From Doryteuthis pealeii (taxonomy: Eukaryota; Mollusca; Cephalopoda; Myopsida; Loliginidae), in the NCBI GenBank assembly GCA_023376005.1, contig CM042179.1:20059270-20123269 (forward strand): DNA of 64,000 nt, written 5' to 3'. Numbering within the stretch: position 1 is the stretch's first letter; every line of letters starts with the position of its first letter. Below are positions 45,982 to 58,751 of this stretch, in pieces. Both the position numbers and the translations under genes were made by a program. Below the pieces are notes generated by a model, which saw nothing but the letters and a program-made list of their open reading frames with translations, had not been told where the DNA came from and did no database searches.

Positions 45982-46235
45982 ATTAAATGGCCAGCAGCCG
46001 TGGACAGTAAGGCTTGGCACGAGTTTGACAGTGACATTTGTGAAATTCTTGAAACAACAGAAAAATGGATCGGTGGATAAAACGTATCTTAACAACATCT
46101 AAGATCATTGTCAGTTACGCCACAGCACGATATGGATTCAAGGAGACGGAAAGTAGAGAAGCAGGTAAAGAAAACCGAAGAGAGGGAAAAATTAAACAAT
46201 ATAGGAAAGAATTAAAATCCCTCACGGTACAAAAT
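45982..46235 (+). pseudogene. Non-LTR retrotransposon polyprotein fragment
   Basis: From 45982 the plus strand reads IKWPAAVDSKAWHEFDSDIC then EILETTEKWIGG, followed by stops. After frame changes come VSYATARYGFKETE-like and KENRREGKIKQYRKELKS-like pieces. The pattern (R/K)IKWPxAxDxxWxxFDxDxxxILE belongs to the region before the reverse transcriptase in a widespread metazoan LINE polyprotein. At least two stops and frameshifts disable it. It is separate from the element at 34040-36532, and similar in kind to the 296-512 fragment. Confidence 0.65.
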
Positions 46236-46392
46236 GATATATAATAGATAAAATCTAAAATGAAATTGGAAAAAATGTAAAACAAATCAGTAAAATCATT
46301 CCTCTCCTTGCATTATTAAATATGGGTTGACTTACCTAATCATCTAAGCCTCGTAATCCGTACGAAGAAAAGTGTTTCTGGCTACGTATGCC

Positions 46393-46469
46393 ATTTAAAT
46401 ATGGGGCACCACACATCTGATTGGCTGTTACTAACAACCAATCAGATGCGCGGTGCTTTGTATTTAAAT
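46393..46469. promoter_or_regulatory. 77-bp promoter-like palindrome with two CCAAT and two TATA-like boxes
   Basis: ATTTAAAT lies at both outer ends (46393-46400 and 46462-46469). CATCTGATTGG (46414-46424) and CCAATCAGATG (46438-46448) sit symmetrically inside, around TGTTACTAACA. The arms match at 31 of 38 positions. Inverted CCAAT boxes flanked by AT-rich TATA-like elements are the layout of divergent promoters such as those between histone gene pairs. I found no histone or other recognisable reading frame on either side. On the minus strand an AG/GTAAGT donor-like site is at about 46336. Promoter function is inference. Confidence 0.4.
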
Positions 46470-46701
46470 GAGTTAGTTCTACCGTCCATAAAAATTTCTC
46501 AAAAGTCAAACGTCTTTTAGCGGTTATTGTTGGTGGTTGTACCAGAGTTTGATCGCCTCTGATAGGGTCAGCAGGGCAAGGGAAGTCTGATGTTGGAAGA
46601 CCCGAAACTTCCCAATGAACCCTGCGGATTACATCACTGACGACAACCACCAGTGCTCCAAATGTAGGAGCGTATATTTAAAGAAAAAATGCATCTGTTT
46701 C
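46470..46701. other. GC-richer flank of the palindrome, no gene recognised
   Basis: 46500-46660 is GC-richer than its surroundings (GATCGCCTCTGATAGGGTCA, CCCTGCGGATTACATCACTG). A minus-strand open frame (46336-46650) crosses the palindrome and has no known motif. I do not call it a gene. Confidence 0.35.
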
Positions 46702-46755
46702 TTTCTAATAAAATTTATCTTGATTTTAAAAAATCAAGATGAATTTTATTAGAAA
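46702..46755. repeat. Hairpin at the left boundary of the 74-bp satellite
   Basis: TTTCTAATAAAATTTATCTT then GATTTT pairs with AAAATCAAGATGAATTTTAT then TAGAAA with one mismatch and a loop of a few bases. The satellite starts 10 bases later. Confidence 0.9.
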
Positions 46756-46764
46756 AAAAAAAAA

Positions 46765-49700
46765 GAGGAAAATCTGAAGGCATCAATACTATCACCCCGA
46801 CGGATATGTATAGTGGTACCTTGATTTACAAGTAAAAAGAGAAAAATCTGAAGGCATCAATACTATCACCCTGACGGATATGTATAGTGGTACCTTGATT
46901 TACAAGTAAAAAGAGGAAAATCTGAAGGCATCAATACTATCACCCTGACGGATATGTATAGTGGTACCTTGATTTAAAAGTAAAAAGAGGAAAATCTGAA
47001 GGCATCGATACTATCACCACGACGGATATGTATAGTGGTACCTTGATTTACAAGTAAAAAGAGAAAAATCTGAGGGCATCGATACTATCACCACGACGGA
47101 TATGTATAGTGGTACCTTGATTTACAAGTAAAAAGAGGAAAATCTGAAGGCATCGATACTATCACCCTGACGGATATGTATAGTGGTACCTTGATTTACA
47201 AGTAAAAAGAGGAAAATCTGAAGGCATCGATACTATCACCCCGACGGATATGTATAGTGGTACCTTGATTTACAAGTAAAAAAGAGAAAATCTGAAGGCA
47301 TCAATACTATCACCAGGACGGATATGTATAGTGGTACCTTGATTTACAAGTAAAAAGAGGAAAATCTGAAGGCATCGATACTATCACCCCGACGGATATG
47401 TATAGTGGTACCTTGATTTAAAAGTAAAAAGAGGAAAATCTGAAGGCATCGATACTATCACCCTGACGGATATGTATAGTGGTACCTTGATTTACAAGTA
47501 AAAAGAGGAAAATCTGAAGACATCGATACTATCACCCCGACGGATATGTATAGTGGTACCTTGATTTACAAGTAAAAAGAGGAAAATCTGAACGCATCGA
47601 TACTATCACCACGACGGATATGTATAGTGGTACCTTGATTTACAAGTAAAAAGAGGAAAATCTGAAGGCATCAATACTATCACCACGACGGATATGTATA
47701 GTGGTACCTTGATTTCCAAGTAAAAAGAGGAAAATCTGAAGGCATCAATACTATCACCCTGACGGATATGTATAGTGGTACCTTGATTTACAAGTAAAAA
47801 GAGGAAAATCTGAAGGCATCGATACTATCACCACGACGGATATGTATAGTGGTACCTTAATTTACAAGTAAAAAGAGGAAATCTGAAGGCATCGATATTA
47901 TCACCCCGACGGATATGTATAGTGGTACCTTGATTTACAAGTAAAAAGAGGAAAATCTGAAGGCATCGATACTATCACCCGACGGATATGTATAGTGGTA
48001 CCTTGATCTAGAAGTAAAAAGAGGAAAATCTGAAGGCATCAATACTATCACCCCGACGGATATGTATAGTGGTACCTTGATTTAAAAGTAAAAAGTGGAA
48101 AATATGAAGGCATCGATACTATCAGCACGACGGATATGTATAGTGGTACCTTGATTTACAAGTAAAAAGAGAAAAATCTGAGGGCATCGATACTATCACC
48201 CCGACGGATATGTATAGTGGTACCTTGATTTACAAGTAAAAAGAGGAAAATCTGAAGGCATCAATACTATCACCCTGACGGATATGTATAGTGGTACCTT
48301 GATTTATAAGTAAAAAGAGGAAAATCTGAAGGCATCGATACTATCACCCCGACGGATATGTATAGTGGTACCTTGATTTACAAGTAAAAAGAGGAAAATC
48401 TGAAGGCATCGATACTATCACCCCTACGGATATGTATAGTGGTACCTTGATTTAGAAGTAAAAAAAGGAAAATCTGAAGGCATCAATACTATCACCAGGA
48501 CGGATATGTATAGTGGTACCTTGATTTACAAGTAAAAAGAGGAAAATCTGAAGGCATCAATACTATCACCACGACGGATATGTATAGTGGTACCTTGAGT
48601 TAAAGTAAAAAGAGGAAAATCTGAAGGCATCGATACTATCACCACGACGGATATGTATAGTGGTACCTTGATTTAGAAGTAAAAGAGGAAAATCTGAAGG
48701 CATCAATACTATCACCACGACGGATATGTATAGTGGTACCTTGATTTACAAGTAAAAAGAGGAAAATCTGAAGGCATCGATACTATCACCCCGAGGGATA
48801 TGTATAGTGGTACCTTGATTTACAAGTAAAAAGAGGAAAATCTGAAGGCATTGATACTATCACCCCGACGGATATGTATAGTGGTACCTTGATTTACAAG
48901 TAAAAAGAGGAAAATCTGAAGCCATCGATACTATCACCCCGACGGATATGTATAGTGGTACCTTGATTTACAAGTAAAAAGAGGAAAATCTGAAGGCATC
49001 GATACTATCACCACGACGGATATGTATAGTGGTACCTTGATTTACAAGTAAAAAGAGAAAAATCTGAAGGCATCAATACTATCACCCTGACGGATATGTA
49101 TAGTGGTACCTTGATTTACAAGTAAAAAGAGGAAAATCTGAAGGCATCGATACTATCACCTGACGGATATGTATAGTGGTACCTTGATTTACAAGTAAAA
49201 AAGAGAAAATCTGAAGGCATCAATACTATCACCCTACGGATATGTATAGTGGTACCTTGATTTACAAGTAAAAAGAGGAAAATCTGAAGGCATCGATACT
49301 ATCACCCTGACGGATATGTATAGTGGTACCTTGATTTAAAATTAAAAGAGGAAAATCTGAAGGCATCAATACTATTACCCTGACGGATATGTATAGTGGT
49401 ACCTAGATTTACAAGTAAAAAGAGGAAAATCTGAAGGCATCAATACTATCACCCCTACGGATATGTATAGTGGTACCTTGATTTACAAGTAAAAAGAGGA
49501 AAATCTAAAGGCATCGATACTATCACCCTGACGGATATTTATAGTGGTACCTTGATTTAAAATAAAAAGAGGAAAATCTGAAGGCATCAATACTGTCACC
49601 CTGACGGATATGTATAGTGGTACCTTGATTTAAAAGTAAAAAGAGGAAAATCTGAAGGCATCGATACTATCACCCTGACGGATATGTATAGTGGTACCTT

Positions 49701-52700
49701 GATTTACAAGTAAAAAGAGGAAAATCTGAAGGCATCAATACTATCACCCCTACGGATATGTATAGTGGTACCTTGATTTACAAGTAAAAAGAGGAAAATC
49801 TGAAGGCATCGATACTATCACCCCTACGGATATGTATAGTGGTACCTTGATTTAAAATAAAAAGAGGAAAATCTGAAGGCATCAATACTGTCACCCTGAC
49901 GGATATGTATAGTGGTACCTTGATTTACAAGTAAAAGGAGGAAAATCTGAAGGCATCAATAATATCACCACGATGGATATGTATAGTGGTACCTCGATTT
50001 ACAAGTAAAAAGAGGAAAAGCTGAAGACATCTATACTATCACCACGACAGATATGTATAGTGGTACGTTGATTTACAAGTAAAAAGAAGAAAATCTGAAG
50101 GCATCAATACTATCACCAGGACGGATATGTATAGTGGTACCTTGATTTACAAGTAAAAAGAGGAAAATCTGAAGGCATCGATACTATCACCCTGACGGAT
50201 ATGTATAGTGGTACCTTGATTTTCAAGTAAAAAGAGGAAAATCTGAAGGCATCGATACTATCACCACGACGGATATGTATAGTGGTACCTTGATTTACAA
50301 GTAAAAAGAGGAAAATCTGAAGGCCTCAATACTATCACCCCTACGGATATGTATAGTGGTACCTTGATTTACAAGTAAAAAGAGGAAAATCTGAACGCGT
50401 CAATACTATCACCCTGACGGATATGTATAGCGGTACCTCGATTTACAAGTAAAAAGAGGAAAATCTGAACGCGTCGATACTATCACCACGACGGATATGT
50501 ATAGTGGTACCTTGATTTACAAGTAAAAAGAGCAGAATCTGAACACGTTGATACTATCACCCTGACGGATATGTATAGTGGTACCTTGATTTGCAAGTAA
50601 AAAGAGAAAAATCTGAACGCGTCGATACTATCACCCTGACGGATATGTATAGCGGTACCTCGATTTACAAGTAAAAAGAGGAAAATCTGAACGCGTCGAT
50701 ACTATCACCAGGACGGATATGTATAGTGGTACCTTGATTTACAAGTAAAAAGAGGAGAATCTGAACACGTTGATACTATCACCCTGACGGATATGTATAG
50801 TGGTACCTTGATTTGCAAGTAAAAAGAGGAAAATCTGAACGCGTCGATACTATCACCACGACGCATATGTATAGTGGTACCTTGATTTACAAGTAAAAAC
50901 AGGAAAATCTGAACGCGTCGATACTATCACCCTGACGGATATGTATAGTGGTACCTTGATTTGCAAGTAAAAAGAGGAAAATCTGAACGCGTCGATACTA
51001 TCACCACGACGGATATGTATAGTGGTACCATGATTTGCAAGTAAAAAGAGGAAAATCTGAACGTCGATACTATCACCCTGACGGATATGTATAGTGGTAC
51101 CTTGATTTACAAGTAAAAAGAGGAAAATCTGAACGCGTCGATACTATCACCCTGACGGATATGTATAGTGGTACCATGATTTACAAGTAAAAAGAGGAAA
51201 ATCTGAACGCGTCGATACTATCACACGACGGATATGTATAGTGGTACCATGATTTACAAGTAAAAAGAGGAAAATCTGAACGCGTCGATACTATCACCAC
51301 GACGGATATGTATAGTGGTACCATGATTTACAAGTAAAAAGAGGAAAATCTGAAGGCATCAATACTATCACCCTGACGGATATGTATAGTGGTACCTTGA
51401 TTTAAAGTAAAAAGAGGAAAATCTGAAGGCATCGATACTATCACCCTGACGGATATGTATGGTGGTACCTTCATTTAAATGTAAAAAGAGGAAAATCTGA
51501 AGGCATCAATACTATCACCCCGGCGGATATGTATAGTGGTACCTTGATTTACAAGTAAAAAGAGGAAAATCTGAAGGCATCGATACTATCACAACGACGC
51601 ATATGTATAGTGGTACCTTGATTTACAAGTAAAAAGAGGAAAATCTGAACGCATCGATACTATCACCACGACGGATATGTATAGTGGTAACTTGATTTAC
51701 AAGTACAAAGAGGAAAATCTGAACGCGTCAATACTATCACCACGACGGATATGTATAGTGGTACCTTGATTTACAAGTAAAAAGGAAAATCTGAACGTGT
51801 CGATACTAATACCACGACAGATATGTATAGTGGTACCTTGATTTACAAGTAAAAAGAGGAAAATCTGAAGGCATCGATACTATCACCCCGACGGATATGT
51901 ATAGTGGTACCTTGATTTACAAGTAAAAAGAGGAAAATCTGAAGGCATCAATACTATCACCAGGACGGATATGTATAGTGGTACCTTGATTTAAAAAGTA
52001 AAAGGAGGAAAATCTGAAGGCATCAATAATATCACCACGATGGATATGTATAGTGGTACCTCGATTTACAAGTAAAAAGAGGAAAATCTGAAGACATCTA
52101 TACTATCACCACGACAGATATGTATAGTGGTACCTTGATTTACAAGTAAAAAGAAGAAAATCTGAAGGCATCAATACTATCACCCCTACGGATATGTATA
52201 GTGGTACCTTGATTTACAAGTAAAAAGAGGAAAATCTGAACGCGTCGATACTATCACCCCGACGGATATGTATAGTGGTACCTTGATTTACAAGTAAAAA
52301 GAGAAATCTGAACGCGTCGATACTATCACCCTGACGGATATGTATAGTGGTACCTTGATTTACAAGTAAAAAGAGGAAAATCTGAAGGCATCAATACTAT
52401 CACCACGACGGATATGTATAGTGGTACCTTGATTTAAAAGTAAAAAGGAAAATCTGAAGGCATCATACTATCACCACGACGGATATGTATAGTGGTACCT
52501 TGATTTACAAGTAAAAAGAGGAAATCTGAACACGTCGATACTATCACCACGACGGATATGTATAGTGGTACCTTGATTTACAAGTAAAAAGAGGAAAATC
52601 TGACTGAAGGCATCAATACTCCTCACCCTGACGGATATGTTAGGTGGTACCTTGATTTACAAGTAAAAGGAAAATCTGAAGGCATCAATACTATCACCGA

Positions 52701-55700
52701 CGACTGGAATAGTAATCCGTGGTACCTTGATTTAAAAGTAAAAAGAGGAAATCTGAAGGCATCAATACTATCACCCGACGGATATGTATAGTGGTACCTT
52801 GATTTACAAGTAAAAAGAGGAAAATCTGAACATGATATATCATACTCCACGGATATGTATAGTGGTACCTTGATTTCAAGTAAAAAGAGGAAAATCTGAA
52901 GGCATCGATACTATCACCACGACGGATATGTATAGTGGTACCGATTTACAAGTAAAAAGAGAAAATCTGAGGGATCGATACTATCACACCCGCGGATATG
53001 TATAGTGGTGACCTTGATTTACAAGTAAAAAAAGGAAAATCTGAAGCGTCGATTACTATCAGCCACGACGGATATGTATAGTGGTACCTTGATTTACAAG
53101 TAAAAAGAGAAAAATCTGAAGGCATCGATACTATCACCCGACGGATATGTATAGTGGGTACTGATTTACAAGTAAAAAGAGAATCTGAAGGCATCATACT
53201 ATCACCCTGACGGATATGTATAGTGGTACCTGATTTACAAGTAAAAAGAGGAAAATCTGAAGCATCGATACTATCACCCGACGGATATGTATAGGTGGTA
53301 CCTTGATTTACAAGTAAAAAGAGGAAAATCTGCTCGGCGATACTACCACCCCTGACGGATATCTTATAGTGGTACCTTGATTTACAAGTAAAAAGAGAAA
53401 AATCTGAAGGCACTCGATACTACACCACGACGGATATGTTATAGTGGTACCTTGATTTACAAGTAAAAAGGGAAATCTGAACGTGATAACTATCACCACG
53501 ACGGATATGTATAGTGGTACCTTGATTTACAAGTAAAAAGAGGAAAATCTGAAGAGTCGATACTATCACCACGACGGATATGTATAGTGGTACCCTTGAT
53601 TTCAAGTAAAAAGGAGAAAACTGAAGGTCATCTATACTCACCCGACGGATATGTATAGTGGTACCGTTGATTACAAGTAAAAAGAGGAAAATCTGAAGGT
53701 CGATACTATCACGCGAGGATATGTATAGTGGTACCTTGATTTACAAGTAAAAAGAGAAAATCTGAAGGTCGATACAATCACCCGACGATATGTATAGTGG
53801 TACTTGATTTACAAGAAAAAGAGGAAAATCTGAAGGTCGATACTATCACCACGACGGATATGTAAGTGGTACCTTGATTTAGAAGTAAAAAGAGGAAAAT
53901 CTGAAGGCATCGATACTATCACTCCCGACGGATATTTATAGTGGTACCTTGAATTTACAAGTAAAAGAGGAAAATCTGAAGGCATCGATACTATACCACG
54001 ACGGATATGTATAGTGGTACCTTGATTTACAAGTAAAAGAGGAAATCTGAAGGCATCGATATATCACCCGAACGGATATGTATAGTGGTACCTTGATTTA
54101 CAAGTAAAAAGAGAAAATCTGAAGGCATCAATACTATCACCCAGACGGATATGTATAGTGGTACCTTGATTTACAAGTAAAAAGAGGAAAATCTGAAGGT
54201 CGATACTATCACCACGACGGATATGTATATGGTACCTTGATTTAAGTAAAAAGAGGAAAATCTGAGAGCATCGATACTATCACTGACGGATATGTATAGT
54301 GGTACCTTGATTTAGAAGTAAAAAGAGGAAAATCTGAGGTCATACTATCACCACGACGGATATGTATAGTGGTCCAGTGATTTACAAGTAAAAAGAGGAA
54401 AATCTGAACGGCATCGATACTATCACCCTGAGACGGATATGTATAGTGGTACCTTGATTAAGTAAAAAGAGGAAAATCTGAAGGTCGATACTATCACCAT
54501 ACGGATATGTATAGTGGTACTCTTGATTTAAAAGTAAAAAGAGGAAATCTGAAGCGTCGATACTATCACCCCGACGGATATGTATAGTGGTACCTTGATT
54601 TACAAGTAAAAAAAGGAAAATCTGAAGGTCGATACTATCACACGAGGGATATGTATAGTGGTACCTGATTTACAAGTAAAAAGAGGAAAATCTGAAGGCG
54701 ATACTATACTATACGGATATGTATAGTGGTACCTTGATTTAAAGTAAAAAGAGGAAAATCTGAAGCATCGATACTATCACCCAACGGATATGTATAGTGG
54801 TACCTTGATTTACAAGTAAAAGAGGAAAATCTGAAGGCATCGATACTATCACCCTGACGGATATGTATAGTGGTACCTTGATTTACAAGTAAAGAAGAAA
54901 ATCTGAAGGCATCAATACAATCACCCCTACTGGATATGTATATGGTACCTTGATTTACAAGTAAAAAGAGGAAAATCTGAAGGCATCGATACTATCACCC
55001 TGACGGATAGTATAGTGGTACCTTGATTTACAAGTAAAAAGAGGAAAATCTGAAGGCATCAATACTATCTATATATGATATGTATGTGGTACTTGATTTA
55101 CAAGTAAAAAGAGGAAAATCTGAAGGCATCGATAACTATACCCCTGACGGATATGTATAGTGGTACCTTGATTTAAAATTAAAAGAGGAAAATCTGAAGG
55201 CATCATACTATCACCCTGACGGATATGTATATGGTACTGTGATTTACAAGTAAAAAGAGGAAAATGCAAAGGCATCGATACTATCACCCGCACGGATATG
55301 TATAGTGGTACCTTGAATTTAAAAGTAAAAAAAGAGGAAAAATCGAAAGGCATCGATACTATCACCCTGACGGATATTTATAGTGGTACCTGTATTTACA
55401 AGTTAAAAAGAGGAAATCTGAAGCATGATACTACTTCACCTCACGGATATGTATAGTGGTACCTTGATTTAAGTAAAAGAGGAAAAATCTGAAGGCATCG
55501 ATACTATCACCCTGACGGATATGTATATGTGGTACCTTTGATTTACAAGTAAAAGAGGAGAAAAAATCTGAAGGCATCACTATCACCCGTACGGATATGT
55601 ATAGTGGTACCCTGATTTACAAGTAAAAAAGAGGAAAATCTAACGCGATCGATACTAATCACCACTGACGGATATGTTAGTGGTACCTTGATTTAAAAGT

Positions 55701-58700
55701 AAAAAAGAGGAAAATCTGAAGGTCATAATATCACCACTGACGGATATGTATAGTGGTACCTTGATTTACAGTAAAAAGAGGAAAATCTGAAGGTCGATAC
55801 ATACACCCTGAGGGATATGTATAGTGGTACCTCTGATTCAAGTAAAAAGAGGAAAATCTGAACGAGTCGATACTATCACCCTGGACGATATGTATAGTGG
55901 TACCTTGATTTACAAGTAAAAAAGAGGAAAATCTGAGGGTCATACTATCCCCATACGGAATGTATAGTGGTACCTTGATTTACAAGTAAAAAGGAAAATC
56001 TGAAGCGTCGATACTATCACCCTGACGGATATGTATAGTGGTACCTTGATTTACCAAGTAAAAAAAGGGGAAAATCTGAAGGCATCGATACTATCACCAC
56101 GACGGATATGTATAGTGGTACCTTGATTTACAAAGTAAAAAGAGAAAATCTGAACGCGTCGATACTATCACCCTGACGGATATGTATAGGTGGTACCTGA
56201 TTTACAAGTAAAAAGAGGAAAATCTGAACGCGTCATACTATAACCACGACGGATATTTATTATGGTACCATCGATACTTCAAGTAAATAAAAGGAAAATC
56301 TGAAGGCATCGATAACTATCACCCCGAGGATATGTATAGTGGTACCTTGATTTACAAGTAAAAAGGGAAAATCTGAACAGCGTCGATACAATCACAACAC
56401 GACGGATATGTATAGTGGTACCTTGATTTACAAGTAAAAAGGAAAAGAATCTGAACGTCGATACTATCACCCGCACGATATGTATAGTGGTACCTTGATT
56501 TGCAAGTAAAAGAGGAAAATCTGAACGCTCGTATACTATCACCACACGAGGATAATGTAATATGTGGTAGCCTTATGTTACAAAGTAAAAAGAGGAAAAT
56601 CTGAAGCGCTCATACTTATCACCAGGACGGATATGTATAGTGGTACCTTGATTTAAGAAAGTAAAAGGGAAAATCTGAAGCACATATATATCACCCTGAC
56701 GGATATGTATAGTGGTACCTTGATTTACAAGTAAAAAGGAGGAAAATCTGAACGCGTCGATACTATCACCACGACGATATGTATAGTGGTACCGTTGATT
56801 TACAAGTAAAAACAGAAAATCTGAAGGCTGCGATACTATCACCCCTGACGGATATGTATATGGTTACCTTGATTTACAAGTAAAAAGAGGAAAATCTGAA
56901 CGCGTCGATACTATCACCACGACGGATATGTATAGTACGCTTGATTTACAACAAGTAAAAAGAAAAATCTGAACGGTCAGATACTATCACCCTGACGGAT
57001 ATGATAGTGGACCTTGATTTACAAGTAAAAGAGGAAAATCTGAACGCGTCGATACTATCACCCTGACGGATATGTATGGTACACTTGATTTACAAGTAAA
57101 AGATGGAAAATTCTGAAGCGCGTCGATACTATCACCCTACGGATATGTATAGTGGTACTTGATTTACAAGTAAAAAGAGGAAAATCTGAACGCGTCGATA
57201 CTATCACCACTGACGGATATGTATAGTGGTACCTTGATTTACAAGTAAAAAGAGGAAATCTGAAGGCATTAATACATCACCGACGGATATGTATATGTGG
57301 TACCTTTGATTTACAATAAAAAGAGGAAAATCTGAACAGCGTCAATACTATCACCCACGACGGATATGTATAGTGGTACCTTGATTTACAAGTAAAAAGA
57401 GAAAATCTGAAGGCATCAATACTATCACCCGACAGATATGTATAGTGGTACTTGATTTAAAGTAAAAAGAGGAAAATCTGAAGGCATCGTATACTCACCC
57501 GACGGATATGTATAGTGGTACCTTGATTTAAGTAAAAAGAGGAAAATCTGAAGGCATCATACTATCACCACGAGGATATGTATAGTGGTACCTTGATTTC
57601 AAGTAAAAGAGGAAAACTGAAGGTGATACTATATACCCGACGGATATGTAAGTGGTACTTGATTTACAAGTAAAAAGAGGAAAATCTGAACGCATCGATA
57701 CTATCACCACGACGGATATGTATAGATGGTACCATTGATTTACAAGTAAAAAGAGGAAAATCTGAACGCGTCATATCTATCACACGACGGATATGTATAG
57801 TGGTACCTTGATTTACAAGTAAAAAAGGAAAATCTGAACGCGTCGATACTATCACCACGACGATATGTAATGTGTACCTTGATTTCAAGTAAAAAGAGGA
57901 AAATCTGAAGACATCGATACTATCACCCGACGGATATGTATAGTGGTACTTGATTTACAAGTAAAAGAGGAAATCTGAACGCGTCGATACTATCACCGAC
58001 GGATATGTATAGTGGTACCATGATTTACAAGTAAAAAGAGAAAAATCTGAAAGGTCGATACTATCACCTACGAGATATGTATAAGTGGTACCTCGATTTA
58101 CAAGTAAAAAGAGAAAATCTGCCGGTCGATACTATCACCACGACGGATATTTAAGTGGTACTTGATTTACAAGTAAAAAGAGGAAAATCTGAAGCATCGA
58201 TACTATCACCCACTGACGGATATGTATGTGGTACCTTGATTTACAAGTAAAAAGGGAGAATCTGACACGTTGATACTATCACCACGACGGATATGTATAG
58301 TGGACCTTGATTTACAAGTAAAAGAGGAAAATCTGAACGGCGTCGATACTATCACCACGACGGATATGTATAGTGGTACTTGATTCAAGTAAAAGAGGAA
58401 AATTGAACGCGTCGATACTATCACCACGACGGATATGTATAGTGGTACCTTATTGAGTACAGAGTAAAAAGAGGAAAATCTGAACGCGTCGATACTATCA
58501 CCGCGACGGATATGTATAGTGGTACCTTGATTTACAATAAAAAGGAAAATCTGAACGCGTCGATACTAATACCACGACAGGATATGTATAGTGGTACTTT
58601 GATTTACAAGTAAAAAGAGGAAAATCTGAACGCGTCGATACTATCACCACGACGGATATGTATAGTGGTACCTTGATTTAAAGTAAAAGAGGAAAATCTG

Positions 58701-58745
58701 AAGACATCGATACTATCATCACGACGGATATTTAAAGTGTACCTC
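46765..58745 (+). repeat. 74-bp satellite array, about 160 copies
   Basis: Head-to-tail units of 74 bases contain GAGGAAAATCTGAAGGCATC, GATACTATCACCACGACGGA, TATGTATAGTGGTACCTTGA and TTTACAAGTAAAAA. Almost every unit has GGTACC. Two main subfamilies differ at the 5' part: GAAGGCAT(C/A) and GAACGCGTC. The second dominates 50.39-51.35 kb and recurs in patches later. From about 52.6 kb to the end, many units carry single-base gains and losses, which is unlike the clean units before. Minus-strand open frames are satellite periodicity and not genes. Confidence 0.98.
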
Positions 58746-58750
58746 TCCTG

Positions 58751-58751
58751 N
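58751..58751. other. Unresolved base (N) at satellite junction
   Basis: A single N lies between the last recognisable 74-bp unit and the first 37-bp unit, with CTCTCCTG just before it. This suggests a join or gap in the assembly at this point. Confidence 0.95.

Noticed and set aside
46336..46650. 104-residue minus-strand open frame across the CCAAT palindrome
   Set aside because: No homology recognised and no histone-like sequence. It runs through the promoter-like palindrome itself.
52623..58427. Minus-strand open frames rich in FLFLLVNQGTTIHIR-like repeats
   Set aside because: They are translations of the 74-bp satellite kept open by irregular indels, with no start context or conserved domain.
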